Assembly: GCF_036017065.1 (NCBI RefSeq)
Contig: NZ_JAYXHR010000001.1
Location: 496,001 to 560,000 of the forward strand
Source of the DNA: Uliginosibacterium sp036017065
GTDB lineage: Bacteria > Pseudomonadota > Gammaproteobacteria > Burkholderiales > Rhodocyclaceae
DNA: 64,000 bases
Direction: 5' to 3'
Part shown: positions 57,989 to 64,000 of the stretch, one piece after another
How the letters are laid out: every line of letters begins with the position of its first letter
How positions within the stretch are numbered: position 1 is the stretch's first letter
Notes under the pieces: model-generated
Told to the model about the DNA's origin: nothing
Databases searched by the model: none
The model's input: only the letters and a program-made list of their open reading frames with translations
Translations under genes and position numbers: made by a program

Positions 57989-58101
57989 AACGGGGTCATC
58001 ACGCGCACCTGCGCCCGGCAGCGGCTCCTCTACGCCAATCTGCGTAGCCTTCGTGCACTGCCCGGCTTCCCCGGCCGCCGCCGCACCGCGATAATCGCGG
58101 G

Positions 58102-61100
58102 GTGAACGCGCCCGCCCCTTCTTCTGTCCCCGACGCCCCGGCGACAGCCGCCGACAGTGCGGACCCCCAGGCCGTCCAGCGCGTCGTCAAGATCCGCCGC
58201 GACTACAACACCTGGGTCGCCAACGAGACCATCGAGGACTATGCGCTGCGCTTCACGCCGCGCAGCTTCCGCAAGTGGCCGGAACTGCGCGTCGCCAACA
58301 CGGCCTTCGGCGCGGCCTCCTTCCTGATCCTGGAGGCGGTCGGTGCCACGCTGATGGTGCAGGCCGGCTTCCTCAACGCCTTCTGGGCGATCATCGCCAC
58401 CGGCGTCATCATCTTCCTGTGCGGCCTGCCGATCAGCTACTACGCGGCGCGCCACGGGGTGGACATGGACCTGCTGACTCGCGGTGCCGGTTTCGGCTAC
58501 CTCGGCTCCACCCTCACCTCGCTCATCTACGCCAGCTTCACCTTCATCTTCTTCGCGCTGGAAGCGGCCGTCATGGCGTATGCGCTGGAGCTGGCCTTCG
58601 ACATACCGCCCTATCTCGGCTACCTGATCTGCGCGCTGGTGGTCATCCCGCTGGTGACCCACGGCGTCACCGTCATCTCGCGGCTGCAGACCATCACCCA
58701 GCCGATCTGGCTGATCCTGCTGGCCCTGCCCTTCATCTTCGTGCTGTGGAAGAACCCGGGCGTCATCAGCGAGCTGAGCCAGTACGCCGGCGCGAACGGC
58801 CAGGGCGGCGAGTTCGACATCTACCTGTTCGGTGGCGCGCTGACGGTGGGCATCGCGCTCATCACGCAGATGGGCGAACAGGCCGACTACCTGCGCTTCA
58901 TGCCGGAGCGCACGGAAAAGAACCGCGTGAAATGGACCATCGGCATGCTGGTCGGGGGACCCGGCTGGGTCGTCGTCGGCGTGGCCAAGATGCTGGGCGG
59001 CTGCCTGCTGGCCTACCTGGCGATCCGCAACCTGGTGCCGGTGGAAAGCGCGGTGGACCCGAACCAGATGTACCTCGTCGGCTTCGAGTACGTCTTCTCG
59101 CGGGTCGACTTCGCGGTGGCGGCCACCACCATCTTCGTCATCATCTCGCAGCTCAAGATCAACGTGACCAACGCCTACGCCGGCTCGCTGGCCTGGTCCA
59201 ACTTCTTCGCGCGCCTGACCCACAGCCACCCCGGCCGCGTGGTGTGGATGGTGTTCAACACCATGATCGCGCTGATGCTGATGGAGCTGAACGTCTTCCA
59301 GGCGCTGGGACAGGTGCTGGGGCTGTACTCCAACATCGCCATCTCGTGGATGGTCGCCGTGGTGGCGGACCTCGTCATCAACAAGCCGCTGGGCCTGTCG
59401 CCCAAGGGCATCGAGTTCCGTCGCGCCTATCTGTACGACGTCAACCCCGTGGGCGTCGGCGCGATGATCATCGCCTCGGTGCTGTCGGTCAGCGCGCACG
59501 TCGGTATCTTCGGCCGCGAGGCGCAGGCCTTCGCCTGGGCCATCGCGCTGACCACGCCGCTGGTGGTGTCACCGCTGATCGCCTGGGCCACCGGTGGCCG
59601 TTACTACCTCGCACGCCAGCCGGAGGCGCCGCATGGCCGCACCGTGCAATGCGTGATCTGCGAGCGCCAGTACGAAACCGACGACATGGCGCGCTGCCCG
59701 GCCTACGGCGGCCACATCTGCTCGCTGTGCTGCTCGCTGGACGCGCGCTGCAGCGACCTGTGCAAACCCGACGCGCGCCTGTCGGTGCAATGGACACGCG
59801 CCCTGCAGCGCATCCTGCCCCGCCGCATCTGGCCTTTCCTCGAAACCGGCCTGTCGCACTACCTGCTGCTGATGAGCGTGGTGCTGGGCCTGCTCAGCCT
59901 GATGCTCGGCCTGCTGTACTACCACGAGCTGCAGACCCTGGTTGCCGCCGGCCGTTACTCGATGGATGGCGAGCAGCAGCTGCGCATGGTCTTCGTGAAG
60001 GCCTTCTTCGCCCTGTTCCTGGTGTCCGGCATCGTGTGCTGGTGGCTGGTGCTCACCCACAAGAGCCGTCAGGTCGCGCAGGAGGAATCCAACCGGCAGA
60101 CCAACCTGCTGATGCGCGAGATCGAATCCCACCGCCGCACCGACGAGCAACTGCAGCGCGCCAAGCAGGCGGCGGATGCGGCCAACCAGGCCAAGAGCCG
60201 CTACATCACCGCGGTGAGCCACGAGCTGCGCACGCCACTGAACAGCATCCTCGGCTACGCGCAGATCCTCGACGGCGACCCCTCGATTCCCAACCACCGC
60301 CAGCAGGCCGTGCGCGTCATCCGCAAGAGCGGCGACCACCTGCTGTCGCTCATCGAAGGCACGCTCGACATCGCCCGCATCGAAAGCGGCAAGCTGACCC
60401 TGGAACAGAAGCCGCTGGATTTCGCCGAGTTCCTGCAGCAGCTCACACGCATGTTCGAACAGCAGGCACAGGCCAAGGAGCTGGACTTCCGCTTCGAGCA
60501 TGGCGACATTCCGGCCGTGGTGCGCGCCGATGAAAAACGCCTGCGCCAGATCCTCATCAACCTGCTGGCGAATGCCGTGAAGTTCACCAGCACCGGCGGC
60601 GTGGTGCTGCGGCTGCGCTACGCACGCGAGATGGCGACCTTCGACATCGAGGACAGCGGCCCCGGCATCAGCGCCGAAGAGCTCGAACGCATCTTCGAAC
60701 CCTTCGCGCGCGGCAACGCGGCGCAGAGTGCGGCCGCCGGCGGCACCGGTCTGGGTCTCACCATCGCGCGCATGCTGGCCGACGTCATGGGCGGCGAACT
60801 CAGCGTGCGCAGCACGCCCGGCACCGGCACGGTGTTCACCGTGCGACTGTTCCTGCCCCAGCTGCACAACGTGCAACTCCGCGCACCTCACCCGCGCGGC
60901 AAGCGCGTGGGCTACAGCGGCGAGCGGCGTCGCATCCTGATCGTGGACAACGAGCAGGTCGACCGCGAACTGCTGGCCAGCGTGCTGGCGCCGCTGGGCT
61001 TCGAACTGGACCAGGCCGCGTCCGGCATCGAATGCCTGGAAGTGCTGCCCCGCTTCCGCCCGCATCTCATCTTCATGGACCTCGCCATGCCCGGCATCGA

Positions 61101-61557
61101 CGGCTGGGAGACCATCCGCCGCATCCGCGCCGGACAGCACGGGGGGCCGGTCAGCGACGCACACATCGCCATCATCTCGGCCAATGCTTTCGACAAGGGG
61201 CTGGACAACGACGTCGGCATCGCTTCGCGCGACTTCATCCTCAAGCCGGTGCGGGTGGACGAACTGCTGGACTGGATCGGCCACCGCCTGAAGATCGAAT
61301 GGATCTGGGCTGCCAGCGAGTCGCCCGCCCCCATCGTCATGCCCCTGCGCACCGACCTGCCGCCACGCACCCAGCTGGAGGCACTGGCCGAGCAGGTGAA
61401 CCTCGGCTACGTCCGCGGCATCCAGCGCGTGCTCGACGAGATCGCCGCAGAAGCCGCCCACGAAGCCTTCGTCACCCGCATGCGCAGCCTCGTGGCAGAG
61501 TTCCAGCTCGACACCATGAACGACATCCTCAAGAGGCAACTCGATGGCAGCGCTTGA
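58102..61557 (+). CDS. NCS1 permease fused to hybrid histidine kinase
   Basis: 1151 residues from a GTG start. About 30-505 is an NCS1 (purine-cytosine permease-like) transporter of about 12 helices, opening with ANETIEDYALRFTPRSFRKW. Then eight cysteines (517-554, CVIC near the start, CSLCC in the middle) that could hold zinc, two more helices (about 585-655), a HisKA domain with phospho-histidine H707 in SHELRTPLNS, an HATPase domain (NLLANAVKF; GGTGLGLTIARM), and a receiver with D993 and K1048. The design parallels CbrA, where a sodium-solute symporter is joined to a kinase, but the transporter class differs. Likely role: sense, and perhaps carry, a nucleobase-like or urea-like solute and pass phosphate to the next gene product. 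Overlaps the regulator gene by 14 bases. Confidence 0.9.
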   Translation: MNAPAPSSVPDAPATAADSADPQAVQRVVKIRRDYNTWVANETIEDYALRFTPRSFRKWPELRVANTAFGAASFLILEAVGATLMVQAGFLNAFWAIIATGVIIFLCGLPISYYAARHGVDMDLLTRGAGFGYLGSTLTSLIYASFTFIFFALEAAVMAYALELAFDIPPYLGYLICALVVIPLVTHGVTVISRLQTITQPIWLILLALPFIFVLWKNPGVISELSQYAGANGQGGEFDIYLFGGALTVGIALITQMGEQADYLRFMPERTEKNRVKWTIGMLVGGPGWVVVGVAKMLGGCLLAYLAIRNLVPVESAVDPNQMYLVGFEYVFSRVDFAVAATTIFVIISQLKINVTNAYAGSLAWSNFFARLTHSHPGRVVWMVFNTMIALMLMELNVFQALGQVLGLYSNIAISWMVAVVADLVINKPLGLSPKGIEFRRAYLYDVNPVGVGAMIIASVLSVSAHVGIFGREAQAFAWAIALTTPLVVSPLIAWATGGRYYLARQPEAPHGRTVQCVICERQYETDDMARCPAYGGHICSLCCSLDARCSDLCKPDARLSVQWTRALQRILPRRIWPFLETGLSHYLLLMSVVLGLLSLMLGLLYYHELQTLVAAGRYSMDGEQQLRMVFVKAFFALFLVSGIVCWWLVLTHKSRQVAQEESNRQTNLLMREIESHRRTDEQLQRAKQAADAANQAKSRYITAVSHELRTPLNSILGYAQILDGDPSIPNHRQQAVRVIRKSGDHLLSLIEGTLDIARIESGKLTLEQKPLDFAEFLQQLTRMFEQQAQAKELDFRFEHGDIPAVVRADEKRLRQILINLLANAVKFTSTGGVVLRLRYAREMATFDIEDSGPGISAEELERIFEPFARGNAAQSAAAGGTGLGLTIARMLADVMGGELSVRSTPGTGTVFTVRLFLPQLHNVQLRAPHPRGKRVGYSGERRRILIVDNEQVDRELLASVLAPLGFELDQAASGIECLEVLPRFRPHLIFMDLAMPGIDGWETIRRIRAGQHGGPVSDAHIAIISANAFDKGLDNDVGIASRDFILKPVRVDELLDWIGHRLKIEWIWAASESPAPIVMPLRTDLPPRTQLEALAEQVNLGYVRGIQRVLDEIAAEAAHEAFVTRMRSLVAEFQLDTMNDILKRQLDGSA

Positions 61558-62518
61558 CCGCGCCAACAGCGTCATCGTCCTCATCGTGGACGACGTGCCG
61601 GAGAACCTTTCCGTCCTGCACGACGCCCTGGACGAATCCGGCTTCACCGTGCTGGTCGCCACCAACGGCGAAAGTGCGCTCGCCCGCGCCCGCCAGAGCC
61701 TGCCCGACATCATCCTGCTCGACGCCATGATGCCGGGCATGGACGGCTTCGAGGTCAGCCGTCGCCTGAAGGCCGACTTCTCGACGCGCCACATCCCCAT
61801 CATCTTCATGACCGGCCTGACGGAGACCGAACACATCGTCGCCGCCTTCGACGCCGGCGGCACCGATTACGTCGCCAAGCCGGTGCGCACCGGCGAAGTC
61901 ATCGCGCGCATCACCACCCACCTGCAGAGCGCGCGCCAGATGAAGCAGGCCCGCAGCGCGCTGGACGCCTTCGGCCAGGCCACCCTGTCGATCCACCCCG
62001 GCAGTCACCGCATCACGTGGCAGACCCCGCTGGCACGCCGCCTGATGCGCGAGCATTTCCCGCAACTGAGCACGCAACTGAGCGCATCGCACCCCGGCGA
62101 GGACGACAACACCGCCCCGCCCACCCTGCTCGACTGGATTGCCGCGACCCGCGCCCGCCGCGCCACCGGCCAGGCCGACAGCACGCCGCTGGTGCTCGCG
62201 CACGGCGGCAAGCGCCTGATCCTCACCCCGCACGAGGAGACCGCCGACGGCGAGTGGCTGCTGGTGCTGCGCGAGGAATCCGACACCGCCAGCATCGAAG
62301 CCCTGATCGCTGCCTTCCGCCTCACCATGCGCGAAGCGGAAGTGTTGCACTGGGTGACGAAGGGGAAGACCAACAAGGACATCGGCGACATCCTCGGCAC
62401 CAGCCCGCGCACCGTGCACAAGCATCTGGAGCACGTGTTCGAGAAACTGGGGGTGGAGACGCGGACGGCGGCGGCGAACCTGGCGCTGGGGAAGCTGCAG
62501 CGACAGATCAACGAGTAG
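61544..62518 (+). CDS. LuxR-type response regulator
   Basis: 324 residues. Receiver (8-125) with phospho-acceptor in LLDAMMPGMDGFE near D57 and KPVRTGEV; a middle region of about 130 residues that resembles a degenerate PAS or HTH-linked sensor; C-terminal LuxR helix-turn-helix (LTMREAEVLHWVTKGKTNKD then TVHKHLEHVFEKLGV). Overlaps the permease-kinase by 14 bases, which makes it the clear partner. Target genes are not evident in the window. Confidence 0.92.
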   Translation: MAALDRANSVIVLIVDDVPENLSVLHDALDESGFTVLVATNGESALARARQSLPDIILLDAMMPGMDGFEVSRRLKADFSTRHIPIIFMTGLTETEHIVAAFDAGGTDYVAKPVRTGEVIARITTHLQSARQMKQARSALDAFGQATLSIHPGSHRITWQTPLARRLMREHFPQLSTQLSASHPGEDDNTAPPTLLDWIAATRARRATGQADSTPLVLAHGGKRLILTPHEETADGEWLLVLREESDTASIEALIAAFRLTMREAEVLHWVTKGKTNKDIGDILGTSPRTVHKHLEHVFEKLGVETRTAAANLALGKLQRQINE

Positions 62519-62551
62519 CACCGACACCCCATTGGCAGGAGACAAACCGAG

Positions 62552-63475
62552 ATGCTTCCTATCGGCGACTTCAGCGATCTTCATGATCGCGTGCTTTCTG
62601 TGTTATCGAGCAGCGAAGCAACCCCACCATCGACGCTTTATCACTACACATCCGCGGCAGGTCTTCTTGGCATGATCCAAGGAAAATCATTGCATGCAAC
62701 GCATTACGCACACCTCAATGACCGCGTCGACGGCATTTTTGGAATGTCAGTACTAGAAAAACAAATCGATACTCTTGCACGCGATCTCGCTATTGAGAGC
62801 ACAGGTCTTCCAGACACGCGCTACAAGCCAAGTTACTTTCAAGACGGGAACGATCTGTTTGTGTGTTGCTTCTCTTCGAAATTTGATCACCACGGGCAGT
62901 GGATGGAATACGGTGACAGGGGGCAAGGCTACGCCCTTGAATTCAGTTCCCACGGGCTAGCAACCATAGGTCGAAGCCATGGCGGTTCAACACAACCAAG
63001 GCTTCTCAAGGTTCTGTACAAGAAAGATGAACAAGATAAGCTCATTGCGCACGCCAAGGAACTGACCCTCGCTTTCATCAAAGAAAGAGCCGGCTCCTGT
63101 AGCTCGAAGTACGAGAAAGACGTGTTCCACTCAAACTGCCTGAGAGTTCTCGCGGAAAACTTGTATCTCTACTGTTTCGCGATGAAAGACCCAAGATTCG
63201 CGGATGAAGAGGAGTGGCGCCTATGCATACCTATGGATCGAAAAGCTGAAGAGCAGATTTCCTTCCGCTCAGGAAAATATGGCATCACACCGTATATCGA
63301 ACTTTGTAACCACTTCTCTTGCTCGACCAATAGAAGCCATTTGCCGATAGTAAACATCTACCCAGGTCCGAACGTCGATGAATATTCCGCAAAGCAGGCG
63401 TGGCGGCTACTAAAGTGGAAAACGAGTGCTCCCGGACATATGCAAGACTATTCGAGTCTTCCCATCCGCCGATAA
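62552..63475 (+). CDS. DUF2971 protein in an AT-rich insert
   Basis: 307 residues. The start LYHYTSAAGLLGMIQGKSL and HATHYAHLND, then FSSKFDHHGQWMEYGDRGQG and EEEWRLCIP, are the DUF2971 pattern. The H-Y-T opening and late glutamate recall ADP-ribosyltransferase folds, which is a suggestion only. DUF2971 genes are often found with mobile or defence genes. Composition is far lower in G+C than the neighbours (27 of 60 in 63001-63060), and codon use differs, so recent transfer is likely. Ribosome binding site AGGAGA is present. No toxin-antitoxin partner is seen beside it. Confidence 0.85.
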   Translation: MLPIGDFSDLHDRVLSVLSSSEATPPSTLYHYTSAAGLLGMIQGKSLHATHYAHLNDRVDGIFGMSVLEKQIDTLARDLAIESTGLPDTRYKPSYFQDGNDLFVCCFSSKFDHHGQWMEYGDRGQGYALEFSSHGLATIGRSHGGSTQPRLLKVLYKKDEQDKLIAHAKELTLAFIKERAGSCSSKYEKDVFHSNCLRVLAENLYLYCFAMKDPRFADEEEWRLCIPMDRKAEEQISFRSGKYGITPYIELCNHFSCSTNRSHLPIVNIYPGPNVDEYSAKQAWRLLKWKTSAPGHMQDYSSLPIRR

Positions 63476-63487
63476 GCTGCATTTTCT

Positions 63488-64000
63488 TCAATGCCCAAGC
63501 GACAGGTAATACGCCCCCAGCTCCGTCAGCTGCCCGTTCGCCGCCAGCAGGCTGGTGTGGTGAGGGTCGGGTGACCAGCGCCCGGTGAACCAGGCGTAGC
63601 GGAACACGTCGCTGCGCGACTCGCACACCGCCACCATGTCGCGCATCTGCGTCCTCTGTTTGGCGACGGAGTCGATCTCCGCACTGCCGTCGCCCTTGTG
63701 CCAGTTGGCGAACTCGGTGACCCAGAAGGGCTTGCCGTACTTCGTGAGGCGGTCCAGTTGCGCAGCCAGTCCGTAGTCGTACCAGTGGAAGGCCAGGTAG
63801 TCGATCTGCGGATCGCGGCCGCCGTTGGCATTGCGGTAGGCGGTGTAGAAAGCGTCCAGCCATGCGACCGGATCGCTGTAGCCGCTCTGCGTGCCCCAGG
63901 TGATGGCCGGGCCGACGATCTTCACGCCGGTGCGCGCGGCGACTGCTTCGTAGCTGGGCCAGATGGCGGCCGCCTGGGCGGGCGTGAGATTGGCCTGGTC
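63488..64000 (-). CDS. Glycosyl hydrolase family protein, Asl1-like catalytic domain (5' end outside window)
   Basis: The C-terminal 170 residues, open to the window edge. DQANLTPAQAAAIWPSYE, IDYLAFHWYDYG near the middle and KPFWVTEFANWH with the likely catalytic glutamate match the Glyco_hydro_cc/GH128 family, which acts on beta-1,3-glucan. The N-terminal part, where a signal peptide and other modules may lie, is missing. It ends 12 bases from the convergent DUF2971 gene with no terminator visible. Confidence 0.82.
   Translation of the reverse strand, partial: DQANLTPAQAAAIWPSYEAVAARTGVKIVGPAITWGTQSGYSDPVAWLDAFYTAYRNANGGRDPQIDYLAFHWYDYGLAAQLDRLTKYGKPFWVTEFANWHKGDGSAEIDSVAKQRTQMRDMVAVCESRSDVFRYAWFTGRWSPDPHHTSLLAANGQLTELGAYYLSLGH

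Noticed and set aside
57856..58047. A short plus-strand frame between the HAD gene and the permease-kinase gene
   Set aside because: It consists mainly of the REP-like repeat and has no ribosome binding site.

Overview
The window is a dense, GC-rich (about two thirds G+C) proteobacterial chromosome segment with nearly every base in genes and no phage, transposon or CRISPR array. The gene content points to a betaproteobacterium: gloB / YafS-type methyltransferase / rnhA gene order, an RpfE-type gene overlapping recJ, lolC-lolD, trxB next to an Smr gene, a PEP-CTERM protein, and a glycogen-trehalose operon. Rhodocyclales or a related exopolysaccharide-forming group is my best guess, with low confidence.

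Layout. 1-11280 (+) is a translationally coupled operon glgX-treZ-(malQ-treY fusion)-glgA, each junction an ATGA overlap, followed by a DUF3224 gene. Converging on it (11396-16569, -) are glgP and, upstream of that, a REC-PAS-GGDEF-EAL protein. 16570-17172 holds a structured non-coding stretch and tRNA-Ser(CGA) with its promoter and terminator. 17218-19950 has a Crp-type regulator divergent from trxB and an Smr gene. 19987-22971 has an N-acyltransferase fused to a PilZ domain, divergent from an exported alginate-lyase-family protein. 23069-27001 is purL. 27223-35219 is a mixed envelope and housekeeping block: glycine-zipper protein, PEP-CTERM protein with a sigma-54 promoter, PagL-type deacylase, msrB, DUF599, hydrolase, comEC, DUF2062, exported protein. 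35298-37406 is a chemoreceptor with a sigma-28 promoter. 37494-44848 holds lolD-lolC, the RpfE-type gene, recJ, an AT-rich ankyrin gene, rnhA, the YafS-type gene and gloB.

44877-57152 is one catabolic unit. A divergent FadR/GntR regulator faces a ten-gene minus-strand operon: enolase-superfamily dehydratase, peptide-type ABC transporter (binding protein, two permeases, two ATPases), HpcH/HpaI aldolase (GarL type), tartronate semialdehyde reductase, glycerate 2-kinase and a beta-propeller lactonase. Together they would import a sugar acid or its lactone, dehydrate it, cleave it to pyruvate and tartronate semialdehyde, and feed 2-phosphoglycerate into glycolysis.

57211-62518 contains a HAD phosphatase and then the most unusual locus: an NCS1 purine/cytosine-type permease fused through an eight-cysteine segment to a hybrid histidine kinase with receiver, overlapping a LuxR-type response regulator. 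It is probably a transporter that senses its own substrate. It is followed by an AT-rich, probably acquired DUF2971 gene and the 3' part of a glycoside hydrolase running off the window.

A recurring theme is envelope and exopolysaccharide biology under second-messenger or alternative-sigma control: GGDEF-EAL, PilZ, PEP-CTERM with sigma-54, alginate lyase. All functional statements are read from sequence motifs and remembered family features; no searches were run.
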